Notes under the pieces: model-generated
The model's input: only the letters and a program-made list of their open reading frames with translations
What the model was told of the DNA's origin: nothing
Databases searched by the model: none
Source of the DNA: WVZH01 sp034430895
Lineage (GTDB): Bacteria > Chloroflexota > Anaerolineae > Anaerolineales > E44-bin32
Assembly (NCBI GenBank): GCA_034430895.1
Contig: DAOUDW010000093.1
Location: 1-64,000, forward strand
Direction of reading: 5' to 3'
DNA length: 64,000 bases
Program-made: the position numbers and the translations under genes
In this document: one piece after another, positions 24,383-32,159 of the stretch
Numbering within the stretch: the stretch's first letter is position 1
Layout of the letters: each line of letters opens with the position of its first letter

Positions 24383-27301
24383 TTAATGCCCCGCTCGCTT
24401 AAGCGCTGCTTTAACCCGTTCGGCTGTATAGGGCAGCTCGCGCATCCAGATACCGGTCGCATCATGCAGTGCGCTGGCCATCGCTGGGGAGACCCCATCG
24501 ATGGCGATTTCTGAGACCGATTTAGCACCGAATGGTCCGCTGGGCTCATCAGTTTGAACAAAGATCACGTCCATCGCCGGCATTTCAGCTGCGCGTGGGA
24601 TGCGGTACCTGCTCAAGTTCGGATTCAGGGGTTGACCATCGTCATCGAAAAGCATCTCTTCCTCGAGAGCAAACCCGAGAGCCTGGGCCATCCCTCCTTC
24701 CACTTGCCCGGAGGCGGTGGCTGGGTTGATCACGCGCCCGCAATCTACGACCATCAATAATCTCTCCGTATTGATCTTCCCTGTTTCCATATCAACCACG
24801 ATCTCGGCAAACTGCGCAGCTGTTGGAGGCGGGCTGAGCGGACTTTTGTGAGAGGCGGAGGCGATAATCTGATGTTGGTTTTGCTGGTGCAGACTGCTTA
24901 ATCCGATCTCGGCCAGGGAGATCGAGCGACCATCCGCGGCATTAACCCGCCGATCTTGAAGCTCCAAATCAGTCGCATCGATTCCACCGAGCATCAAACC
25001 TGCATGCTCTAGGATCTGCGCTTTTATCTTCAGGGCGGCTTTGCGAACAGCCCCGCCGCTGATATAGGTCGTGCTGCTGGCATAGGCCCCTTTGTCAAAC
25101 GGCGTAAAATCCGTGTCTGAGGAATACACAATGATGTCATCCAGAGGGACCCCCAGGATCTCCGCGGCCATTTGCGCCAGGATGGTATCCGAGCCCGTGC
25201 CCAGGTCGGTTGCTCCCATCAATAAATTGAATGATCCATCATCGTTCATTTTCAACGTGGCGGAAGCCATATCCAGATCGGCAATACCGCTGCCGTGCAT
25301 CACAACTGCCATGCCAATGCCGTGCCGATAGCGGCCATCTTGTTGGCGATATTTCTCCCGCTTGGCTTCAAAATTCGTAGCCAACCTGCCGATATCCACA
25401 CACAGATCAAGCGCACTGGTCTGCAGTGACTGTTCTACACCTTCACGCCCCTCCCCCAGCGATTTCGATAAATGCATCGGTTCGCCGACCTTGAGCCAAT
25501 TGCTTCGCTTGAACTCGACAACATTCAAGCCCAACTTGTCGGCAATCTCTTCCATCAAAACCTCAATTCCAAATTGACACTGCATAGCGCCATAGCCCCG
25601 AAAAGCGCCTGCCGGGGGCGTATCTGTGTACACCACATCGCTGACGAATTGGACGTTTGGCGGGTTGTAGAGTGTCAACCCCTTGAACCCGCCAACCATA
25701 TTGACCGTCAGCGCATGCGCGCCATAGGCGCCGGTATCGCCAATCAAATACAGACTTGCCGCCGTTACTTTCTCGTCCTTCACCCCGATCTTGTAACGGA
25801 TGATATTTGCATGCCGACTGCGTGAGCTGGTGAACTCCTGCGTGCGAGTATATTCCATACGCATGGGTCGATTGGTCGCCAACGTTAGATGCGCACAAAG
25901 ATCTTCCAGGATAAGTTCCTGCTTGTTGCCAAAACCACCACCTATGCGTGGTTTAATCACGCGGATCTTCTTCACTGGCAGGCCGATGAGCGGAGCGACC
26001 ATGCGGCGAATATGGAAAGGCACCTGCGTGCTGGTTCGGATGACCAAGCGCTCGTCCTCGTCGAAGTAGGTTATACAGACGTGGGGTTCCAAGTGGACTT
26101 GCTGCTGCTTGGGTGTACGGTAAGTTCCTTCGAAGAGATAATCTGCTTCGGCAAAGGCTGCATCGACGTCGCCTACTTGCGCTTCGATATGATGGACGAT
26201 ATTTCGTTCCGCGTCATAGATACCCTCCGAATCCGTCTCATCGTGGATGATCGGTGCACCATCCTGCATGGCGGCTTCTGGATCCACGACTGCCGGCAGG
26301 AGATCATACTCAACATTGATGAGGCTGAGAGCTTCCTGCGCCAGTTCGAGTGTTTCTGCAGCGGCAATGGCGACACGATCGCCAACATGCCGGACCTTCT
26401 TGTCCAGGCTGACCTGATCGTAAGGCAGCGGCTGCGGATAACTCTGTCCGCCGGAGGTATATTTGATCCGGGGAATGTCCTCGCATGTTAGAACTGCATG
26501 GACCCCGGGCAGCTCGCGGGCGCGACTTGCATCGATCCGTCGAATGTGCGCATGCGCGTGGGGGCTGGTGAGTAAAGCGCCGTATAACATACCTTCCAGA
26601 CGAAAGTCGTCGGTAAATACTGGACGGCCTTGTACTAATTTCTTTGCGTCAACTTTAACTTCAGGTTTCCCCACGATACGGGTTGTGGTCATCTCCAGCG
26701 GGGTGAAGACGAGTGGGGGTAGCGGATTACGACTGCCATCACGACGGTAGAAAGCATGCGGGAGTTCGATCTTGGCCAGATCTTGCGGCAAAGTTTGCTC
26801 AATATGGCTGAAGGGCTCGACAGTTTTACCCCGCATCTTTGCAGCCGCACGCTGGACAGCATCCACCCCACGAACATACCCGGTACAGCGACAGAGGACA
26901 CCATTCAATGCATGGCGGATCTCATCTTCCGTCGGGTTGGAATTTTCATCAAGAAGAGCTTTGGCGCGAAGGATCTGTGCCGGGGTGCAAAACCCGCATT
27001 GGATCGCCCCTGTCTCCATAAAAGCTTTCTGGAGTGGGTGCAGCATCTCGACATCGCCAAGACCCTCAATAGTTGTGATTTCTGCTCCTTCTACTGCAAG
27101 GGCCTTGATTTTACAGCTGCGCTCGGGTTTTCCATTAATGAGAACAGTGCAAACCCCGCACGTGCCATCATCACAGCCAGATTTAACACTGAAGTAGGAA
27201 GCGCGTCGGAGGGCAAGTAATAAGCTTTCGTCTTGAGCAACTGTAAGTGTTTTGAGAACGTTATTAATGGTTACGTTTACGTCCACCCCTTGCGTTTTCA
27301 T
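24383..27301 (-). CDS. Fused [2Fe-2S]/molybdopterin hydroxylase (aldehyde oxidoreductase/xanthine dehydrogenase family)
   Basis: 972 residues. The N-terminal ferredoxin-like domain binds one [2Fe-2S] cluster with Cys43, 48, 51 and 63, and a helical domain (IQCGFCTPAQ, then VLCRCTGYVRG) binds the second. From about residue 210 the large molybdenum subunit follows: GKPEVKVDAKKLVQGRPVFT, IGGGFGNKQELILED, PAGAFRGYGAMQCQFGIE, and a C-terminal GPFGAKSVSE in which Glu931 is the expected catalytic base. No FAD domain exists and no FAD subunit gene is adjacent, as in Desulfovibrio Mop-type enzymes. It should hydroxylate an aldehyde or N-heterocycle with water. A TAAGGAGAG site precedes the ATG. Confidence 0.92.
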   Translation of the reverse strand: MKTQGVDVNVTINNVLKTLTVAQDESLLLALRRASYFSVKSGCDDGTCGVCTVLINGKPERSCKIKALAVEGAEITTIEGLGDVEMLHPLQKAFMETGAIQCGFCTPAQILRAKALLDENSNPTEDEIRHALNGVLCRCTGYVRGVDAVQRAAAKMRGKTVEPFSHIEQTLPQDLAKIELPHAFYRRDGSRNPLPPLVFTPLEMTTTRIVGKPEVKVDAKKLVQGRPVFTDDFRLEGMLYGALLTSPHAHAHIRRIDASRARELPGVHAVLTCEDIPRIKYTSGGQSYPQPLPYDQVSLDKKVRHVGDRVAIAAAETLELAQEALSLINVEYDLLPAVVDPEAAMQDGAPIIHDETDSEGIYDAERNIVHHIEAQVGDVDAAFAEADYLFEGTYRTPKQQQVHLEPHVCITYFDEDERLVIRTSTQVPFHIRRMVAPLIGLPVKKIRVIKPRIGGGFGNKQELILEDLCAHLTLATNRPMRMEYTRTQEFTSSRSRHANIIRYKIGVKDEKVTAASLYLIGDTGAYGAHALTVNMVGGFKGLTLYNPPNVQFVSDVVYTDTPPAGAFRGYGAMQCQFGIEVLMEEIADKLGLNVVEFKRSNWLKVGEPMHLSKSLGEGREGVEQSLQTSALDLCVDIGRLATNFEAKREKYRQQDGRYRHGIGMAVVMHGSGIADLDMASATLKMNDDGSFNLLMGATDLGTGSDTILAQMAAEILGVPLDDIIVYSSDTDFTPFDKGAYASSTTYISGGAVRKAALKIKAQILEHAGLMLGGIDATDLELQDRRVNAADGRSISLAEIGLSSLHQQNQHQIIASASHKSPLSPPPTAAQFAEIVVDMETGKINTERLLMVVDCGRVINPATASGQVEGGMAQALGFALEEEMLFDDDGQPLNPNLSRYRIPRAAEMPAMDVIFVQTDEPSGPFGAKSVSEIAIDGVSPAMASALHDATGIWMRELPYTAERVKAALKRAGH

Positions 27302-27333
27302 GATTTCTGATCTCTCCTTAAACCCAATCAGGG

Positions 27334-27582
27334 TCAGGGTTTAGAATCTTCCTCGCCATCAAGCCTTTCAAGCCATTGGCCGAATTCCGATTGACACCCT
27401 GAGCATAAGGATAAGTGATGGCGTATAGACGAGTGGAGCTCGTCCACAGACGCACCTGCCGCCAGTAAATCCGCGTCGTGCTCGATCAAGGCAAAGCATT
27501 CTGCGCAGGTAAGGTGAATCGGTATTTTCGTATTGCGAGCCAACAACAGCAGTTCCCACAATTGTGATGTACCTTGCCCCAT
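27334..27582 (-). CDS. Small zinc-finger-like protein
   Basis: About 82 residues from the ATG at 27582; the frame is open to 27642. It carries CAECF and, 30 residues on, HHLSLCSGCQSEFGQWLERL. This CxxC...HxxxCxxC pattern matches small zinc-binding anti-sigma-like modules. No membrane segment follows, so a membrane anti-sigma role is unlikely. It ends 32 bp before the molybdenum hydroxylase. Function unknown. Confidence 0.65.
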   Translation of the reverse strand: MGQGTSQLWELLLLARNTKIPIHLTCAECFALIEHDADLLAAGASVDELHSSIRHHLSLCSGCQSEFGQWLERLDGEEDSKP

Positions 27583-27730
27583 CCTTGAAACCCTTTCGAC
27601 GACGATGTATGCCGTCAATGGGTTGTAGCAACCGTTCTTCAAGATGGCACCCTCCCATCTGATTTTTCAGAAATGGAAGGTGTCATCGCCGGTCTGTAAA
27701 ACCCTTCAGGTAGTCTTCCCGGACATCTTC

Positions 27731-27940
27731 TTAACCATGCCCATGGGTTATCGAAGCGCCTAACTTTTCCAGAGCAGACAGTAAATGTGTATTGACCCGG
27801 CTCATGGCCTCAGCCGCATCCAGGATATCCTGAGCGGTTTCACCAGCCTGTTCTGCCCAGTCACGAAATTCCTGAGCATGCACGTTATTGTGTTCAACCC
27901 AGTTTGGGATCAACACCCTCAGCTTTTCTATCTCATTCAT
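27731..27940 (-). CDS. Small helical protein, 69 residues
   Basis: MNEIEKLRVLIPNWVEHNNV followed by HAQEFRDWAEQAGETAQDIL: almost entirely predicted helix, with His residues clustered at 17-21 and a C-terminal THGHG. It overlaps the CooT stop by eight bases, so the two are translated together. Its association with the nickel-binding gene suggests a helper role, but no family function is known to me. Confidence 0.7.
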   Translation of the reverse strand: MNEIEKLRVLIPNWVEHNNVHAQEFRDWAEQAGETAQDILDAAEAMSRVNTHLLSALEKLGASITHGHG

Positions 27941-28133
27941 CTTTCTTCTCTTCCTTTGTAATCGCCTTAAGGATGAGTTTATTTTTCATCAAATCAATCT
28001 GCTGTATCGAGGCGGGGATCACTCTGGGTTCTTCAAACAGCTTCGTCAATCGCACCCCCTCGGAGGTTGGCTCGACCAGCATCACGCTGTCCATGATTTT
28101 CTCGTCATCCAGATACACTGCGACTTGGCACAT
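27933..28133 (-). CDS. CooT-type nickel-binding protein
   Basis: 66 residues beginning MCQVAVYLDDEKIMDSVMLV and continuing SEGVRLTKLFEEPRVIPASI then QQIDLMKNKLILK. This matches the CooT family, in which Cys2 of the small beta-barrel dimer binds Ni(II) for CO dehydrogenase maturation in Rhodospirillum rubrum. Cys2 is conserved here. It follows the ATPase by 30 bp, an order reminiscent of nickel-maturation loci. Together with the AcsB-like and LarC-like genes it is the strongest local evidence for nickel. Confidence 0.85.
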   Translation of the reverse strand: MCQVAVYLDDEKIMDSVMLVEPTSEGVRLTKLFEEPRVIPASIQQIDLMKNKLILKAITKEEKKDE

Positions 28134-28163
28134 TTTTTAACTCCATCAGTTCATCCCTGAAGC

Positions 28164-28919
28164 TTATAATTTCGAGACGAGCGGGATAACTTTCTTGCGG
28201 CTATGATCGGCAATCTCTTTAACATCGGCCAATAGCTCCGCGGAAAATGGGACCTCGATTTCATCTGAGATATGAGCGTTCCCTCTGCTACGGACCACTT
28301 GCATGTAGAGTCGGAATGGCGATTTGGCGCTTCGAGTCAAAATCAGATTGTCCACCACGGCCTCAAGCTCGGCGATTTCCTCTGCCTTGGCGGTTGTGCT
28401 GGCTGAATAGAGATAGGTGAACCTTTGTGCACCTTGAGCAGCCGACTTCATCTTCTCCAAAATCCCTGGGCCATAGGTGGGCGAGAAAAGCAGCAGGTTT
28501 AGCGCAGAGCTGAAGATCAGGATGCCAGGCCCATCCTCCGGCAACATACCGCTAGCCTGCTCGATGGCGCGGTCCCAAACTTCTGGTTTGACGACATTGG
28601 CCCGGAACCGATTATCCTCCGGCTCAGTCATGGAGTCTATCGTCGCATCTAACTCAATGAAGACGACCCTGCCTTTGTAATCATCCAAATCCAAATGGGC
28701 AATCTTACTCAGACTAGCTTTGATAAAGCTGTGGTCGGGATACTGCAAGGACATGAAGATCACACTGCCATATTGCTTCAGCCAGGCGGCGGCGATAACG
28801 TTTCCAACAAGGGGCTTGCCCGAACCGCCAGGTCCGCTCAGCAGTGTAGAACTGGGGATGGGTAATCCATCGGGTAGAAGTCGATCAAACCAATCCTGTT
28901 GTGTATGTAAGACTCTCAC
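28164..28919 (-). CDS. RecA/KaiC-like ATPase with unusual Walker A
   Basis: 251 residues from a GTG start (GAGGAT site upstream); no in-frame ATG precedes it. The fold is RecA/KaiC-like: LLSGPGGSGKPLVGNVIAA is the P-loop, with Pro in place of the usual Thr/Ser after the Lys; VIFMSLQYPDHSFIKAS and GPGILIFSSALNLLLFS fit the following strands, the latter at the Walker B position but without a clear acidic pair. ATP binding may be impaired or non-hydrolytic. The gene follows the frameshifted DUF59 gene by three bases and precedes CooT, so a metal-insertion role is conceivable. Confidence 0.7.
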   Translation of the reverse strand: MRVLHTQQDWFDRLLPDGLPIPSSTLLSGPGGSGKPLVGNVIAAAWLKQYGSVIFMSLQYPDHSFIKASLSKIAHLDLDDYKGRVVFIELDATIDSMTEPEDNRFRANVVKPEVWDRAIEQASGMLPEDGPGILIFSSALNLLLFSPTYGPGILEKMKSAAQGAQRFTYLYSASTTAKAEEIAELEAVVDNLILTRSAKSPFRLYMQVVRSRGNAHISDEIEVPFSAELLADVKEIADHSRKKVIPLVSKL

Positions 28920-28922
28920 GAC

Positions 28923-29236
28923 TCATCCTCTCCAATTTTGCTTTTCCTTCGCCAGGAAGTCTTGTCGCTCGACATCGTTCATCAAAGCCACAGCTGCCTT
29001 GACCAATTCTCCCCCTGCGTATCCCACAGCCGCTGGTAGGCTGTTCACCATATAGTTGCGCACGTTGTTCTCTCGGGGATGCTGGGGAACGGCAGCACCA
29101 GGGTCAGGCTGGTTTGTCCTTCAGGGATTATAACCACTTCACGCAGCATTCCCAGATCCATCAAACTGGTTGCGATTGCAGGATGCTCAACTTTACCAAT
29201 CGCAGCGAGGATAGCCTCATTCTGAGCGCCAATCAT
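28923..29236 (-). pseudogene. DUF59/MIP18-family Fe-S assembly gene with a one-base frameshift
   Basis: ATG at 29236 opens MIGAQNEAILAAIGKVEHPA and IATSLMDLGMLREVVIIPEG, a typical DUF59 start. The frame then stops early after PFPSIPERTTCATIW (29045). Shifting by one base at the CCCC run near 29080 restores NNVRNYMVNSLPAAVGYAGG and MNDVERQDFLAKEKQNW, the expected DUF59 C-terminus, and a stop at 28923 just before the ATPase gene. The intact product would have about 104 residues. Either a recent inactivating deletion or an assembly error in a homopolymer explains this. Confidence 0.75.
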
Positions 29237-29398
29237 TGTTCGTCGCCTCTCCCTACCTTCATTCTTGTCACCTCGGAATCCATTTCCCATCTTCCGCACA
29301 CTCCCTGCAACCAGTGCAAACATCGCCGGGAACCCATCGAGCAATAAGCAGGGGTGAATCCATCAACTGAATCCTCCGGTGATCCTTGTGGGTTCGCA

Positions 29399-29716
29399 TC
29401 AACCGGTTAAAGGTTGCCCGGCATAAACACAGTCATCACAGATCACACCTTTCACAGTACCATCCGAATAGACCGCAATCCATGCCCCGGAGCTGAGCGG
29501 CTGGTCACATCCAGGGCATTCCTTTTTTCCGCCAAGTTCATTGATCCGATCCAACCGTATATACCCCTGCAACACCGGCGGATTGAGTTCCCTGTAATAA
29601 TGATCGATCGCCTCAAGGAGCGCCTTCGTTAGATTATTGTTGTGCTCGCGTTCGGCGATCTCTCGCAGCAGCTCGAGCTTATCATCCGGAAAACGAAATG
29701 ATCGTAGTTTTGTCAT
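29399..29716 (-). CDS. Ribbon-helix-helix regulator with zinc ribbon
   Basis: 105 residues from ATG 29716, preceded by GGAGG; the frame is open 84 bases further without a site. Residues 1-45 (MTKLRSFRFPDDKLELLREI, NNLTKALLEAIDHYYREL) form a MetJ/Arc-type DNA-binding domain. The C-terminus has CPGCDQPLSSGAW and VICDDCVYAG, a four-cysteine zinc ribbon. It is the first gene after a promoter overlapped by a long palindrome, so it is likely the autogenous repressor of the whole operon. A metal signal is possible but not shown. Confidence 0.8.
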   Translation of the reverse strand: MTKLRSFRFPDDKLELLREIAEREHNNNLTKALLEAIDHYYRELNPPVLQGYIRLDRINELGGKKECPGCDQPLSSGAWIAVYSDGTVKGVICDDCVYAGQPLTG

Positions 29717-29985
29717 CACACTTGCCTCCAATTGCTGTGCACGCCTTCTGGCCGAGATCGCTTTCCGTCTTTGTGTCGAGCTACCAGATGGCGGGGCCAC
29801 TGCGAACCCTTTCCAGCAGATCTCTAAGGCGCTTCTTGCCTGGTCATCCCTGATACCTATCCAATGCCAAGCCCTGCATCGTCATCTCGAACAGCTTCCG
29901 ACTTAAGGTCAATGGTCCAGGACGACCTTTTTTTAGACGATTCCTTTGCATGAAACACCTGGTTCGCAATCAGGACTCTGTATGA
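29717..29985 (-). other. 270-base leader of the regulator gene
   Basis: Untranslated on the minus strand between operator and RHH gene. Only short frames occur. I see an AAAAAAA run near 29930 and no motif that I can assign to a known riboswitch, including the molybdenum-cofactor type. Confidence 0.4.
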
Positions 29986-30035
29986 CAATGGTATATACAC
30001 TAGTATATACCATTGCAAAGAAAGTCACTTGTCAA
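29986..30035 (-). promoter_or_regulatory. Promoter with overlapping 30-bp operator palindrome
   Basis: Minus-strand TTGACA (30035-30030) is followed 17 to 20 bases later by TGGTAT/TATATA. The candidate -10 region lies inside a perfect palindrome: CAATGGTATATAC at 29986-29998, centre ACTA, then GTATATACCATTG at 30003-30015. Each arm contains the 8-bp palindrome GTATATAC, giving two stacked half-sites suited to a dimer-of-dimers RHH repressor. Confidence 0.75.
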
Positions 30036-30155
30036 GATCGGGGAGTCTGGGAGTCGAACGAACGCAGTTAATTGAAAGGGGCCCATCAAACCACCTGTAG
30101 TAGGGAGATACCTCATCCGTATGAAATCATTCTATACTTAAGGTGTGTTTGTAGA

Positions 30156-30261
30156 ACACACGGCCAGCTTATGCTTTATATCGTTTGACTTTTGGGGTGA
30201 ATTTCCCCCAGTAATCCCGCCAACTTATGCTTTACATCGCGGCCATAATATCCTTTAAGTG
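30156..30261 (-). repeat. Right terminal repeat cluster of the 14.6-kb block
   Basis: Inverted relative to the left end. Outer GGCCATAATATCCTTTAAGTG region at 30241-30261, then GCATAA motifs in reverse orientation at 30222-30233 and 30167-30177, the latter within a 21-bp stretch identical to the left end. GACA follows the outer end. Confidence 0.8.
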
Positions 30262-30397
30262 ACAGCGGCGCTGTTGTGAGAAATCTTGCAAAGAACAGCA
30301 CACTGCATACCCGCCGGGCGGGTGAAGCCAGTCAGTAGACACGGTCAAGTATTTTAACACTTTTCATTCGAGAGTTTTATAAATCACAATTGATATT

Positions 30398-30431
30398 AAA
30401 AAAAACAACCCCTCACGTATGAGGGGTTGTT
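30398..30431 (-). terminator. Intrinsic terminator of groESL
   Basis: A perfect 12-bp stem (AACAACCCCTCA / TGAGGGGTTGTT) with a 4-base loop, followed on the minus strand by eight T residues, 22 bp after the groEL stop. Confidence 0.93.
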
Positions 30432-30453
30432 TAAAGTTCAACCGATCGTTGGT

Positions 30454-32088
30454 TTAGTATTCCGGCATCGGCGGTACTGCAGGTTTGTCATCCTCCGGAA
30501 TATCTGTGATCAGCGCTTCGGTTGTCAATATCATCGCCGCGATGGAGGCAGCATTTTCCAATGCACCCTTGGTAACCTTCGCCGGATCGATGATGCCCGT
30601 CTTGACCATGTCGAAGTAATCTTCCTTTATTACGTCATAGCCGATATTGATGTTCTTTTCTTCAGCCTGTTTGCGACGGACAGTATCCAGAATTACGGCG
30701 CCATCCTTGCCGGCGTTTTCAACAATGCCCTTCATGGGCATCTCGAGCGCTTTACGCACAATGTTGACGCCAATATTGGCATCCTCGTCTGAATCCTTGA
30801 GTTTCTTGATCGCTTCCAATGCATTGATGAGGGCAACCCCGCCACCGGGAACGATGCCTTCCTCAACGGCTGCGCGTGTTGCCGAGAGTGCATCTTCAAC
30901 GCGATGCTTTTTCTCTTTCAATTCGGTCTCGGTTGCGGCACCCACACCGATCACGGCCACGCCGCCTGCCAATTTTGCCAGACGCTCTTGCAGTTTCTCT
31001 TTGTCGTAGTCGCTTGTCGAGCGGTCGATTTCGACTTTGATCTCATCGATTCGACCCTTAATCCGGGCAGTTTCTCCCTGACCCTCGACTATCGTGGTGT
31101 CATCCTTGGTGACGACGACTTTGCCGGCCTTGCCGAGATCGTTGATGGTGACGGACTCAAGTTTCCGGCCCAATTCCTCGGTGATCACGGTTCCACCAGT
31201 GAGGATGGCGATATCCTGCAGCATAGCCTTGCGCCGATCCCCAAAACCGGGAGCCTTCACCGCGACGACATTGAGCATGCCGCGCAGTTTATTGAGTACC
31301 AACGTGGCCATGGCCTCGCCATCCACGTCCTCTGCGATCACGACCAACTCGCGCTTCCCAACTTGTACAAGTTTCTCAAGAATGGGCACGATGTCCGTTG
31401 CAGCAGATATCTTCTTGTCGTGGATCAAGACATAGGGATCCTCGATAGCCGCTTCCATCTGTTCCGGATCGGTAACGAAGTAGGGCGAGACATATCCGCG
31501 ATCGAACTGCATACCCTCAACATACTCCGTCTCGAATTCCAAGCCCTTTGACTCTTCCACCGTGATGACACCATCCTTGCCAACTTTGGCCATCACTTCG
31601 GCGATTAGGTCACCGATCTCGCGATCTTGCGCAGAAATTGCGGCAACAGATGCAATATCTTCAATACTTTCTGTCACATCAATTGCCTGTTTCCCAATGG
31701 CATCCGCAGCGGCTTTAGCCGCGGCGAAAATACCACGCTTCAGCATCATGGGATTTGAGCCGGCGGCGAGACTCTTCAAGCCGTTAGTCACAATGGCATG
31801 CGCTAAAACCGTGGATGTGGTTGTGCCGTCTCCGGCGATGTCATTGGTTTTGGTGGCCGCCTCTTTCAACAATTGGGCCCCCATGTTCTCAAATGGATCT
31901 TCCAGCTCGATCTCCTTGGCCACGGTCACACCGTCATGGGTGATTGTGGGGGAACCGAACTTGCGATCCAGCGCCACGTTGCGTCCTTTTGGACCCAACG
32001 TTGTGGCTACAGCATTGGCCAGCACGTCTACGCCGGCCTTCAGACGCCTTCGTGCGTCTTCCGAAAATGCGAGTTGCTTGGCAGTCAT
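30454..32088 (-). CDS. groEL: Chaperonin GroEL
   Basis: 544 residues, standard length. Forms the double-ring ATP-driven folding chamber. Signatures include ATTLGPKGRNVALDRKFG, the ATP site NDIAGDGTTTSTVLAHAI, and RVEDALSATRAAVEEGIVPG with GGVALINALEAI. The tail is PEDDKPAVPPMPEY rather than a GGM repeat. It lies 71 bp after groES and is read from the CIRCE-controlled promoter. Confidence 0.98.
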   Translation of the reverse strand: MTAKQLAFSEDARRRLKAGVDVLANAVATTLGPKGRNVALDRKFGSPTITHDGVTVAKEIELEDPFENMGAQLLKEAATKTNDIAGDGTTTSTVLAHAIVTNGLKSLAAGSNPMMLKRGIFAAAKAAADAIGKQAIDVTESIEDIASVAAISAQDREIGDLIAEVMAKVGKDGVITVEESKGLEFETEYVEGMQFDRGYVSPYFVTDPEQMEAAIEDPYVLIHDKKISAATDIVPILEKLVQVGKRELVVIAEDVDGEAMATLVLNKLRGMLNVVAVKAPGFGDRRKAMLQDIAILTGGTVITEELGRKLESVTINDLGKAGKVVVTKDDTTIVEGQGETARIKGRIDEIKVEIDRSTSDYDKEKLQERLAKLAGGVAVIGVGAATETELKEKKHRVEDALSATRAAVEEGIVPGGGVALINALEAIKKLKDSDEDANIGVNIVRKALEMPMKGIVENAGKDGAVILDTVRRKQAEEKNINIGYDVIKEDYFDMVKTGIIDPAKVTKGALENAASIAAMILTTEALITDIPEDDKPAVPPMPEY

Positions 32089-32159
32089 TGCTCACTTGCT
32101 CCTATCATAGATTTGTTCTTTCGGTCTTTTACGCTGGTTCATATAATTGCCAGCTTGCT

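Larger units (their letters stand above)
15682..30261. mobile_element. Putative mobile block bounded by inverted multi-repeat ends
   Basis: About 14.6 kb between the two inverted repeat clusters. It holds minus-strand genes only, one regulated promoter near the right end, and no recognisable transposase. It interrupts the space between a PspC gene and the groEL terminator. I see no target-site duplication beside the outer repeats. Either it moved with help from a transposase elsewhere, or two insertion-sequence remnants happen to flank the cluster. Confidence 0.6.

Noticed and set aside
16879..29716. A standard Wood-Ljungdahl (acs/cdh) operon
   Set aside because: Only the AcsB homologue is present. 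No acsA, acsC, acsD, acsE or cooC-type gene was found in the window, and the distal-nickel motif is altered.
29717..29985. Molybdenum-cofactor or other metal riboswitch in the operon leader
   Set aside because: I could not find the conserved core or pairings of a known class by eye. A covariance-model search would be decisive.
29980..30015. NikR-type operator (GTATGA-N16-TCATAC)
   Set aside because: GTATGA occurs at 29980-29985, but the sequence 16 bases on is AGTATA, not TCATAC. The real symmetry is the 13-bp palindrome beside it, so I do not call a NikR site.
30040..30075. tRNA remnant as an attachment site near the right end
   Set aside because: A TTCGA-containing stretch on the minus strand suggested a T-arm, but the flanking bases do not pair as a 5-bp stem and no other tRNA arm is seen.
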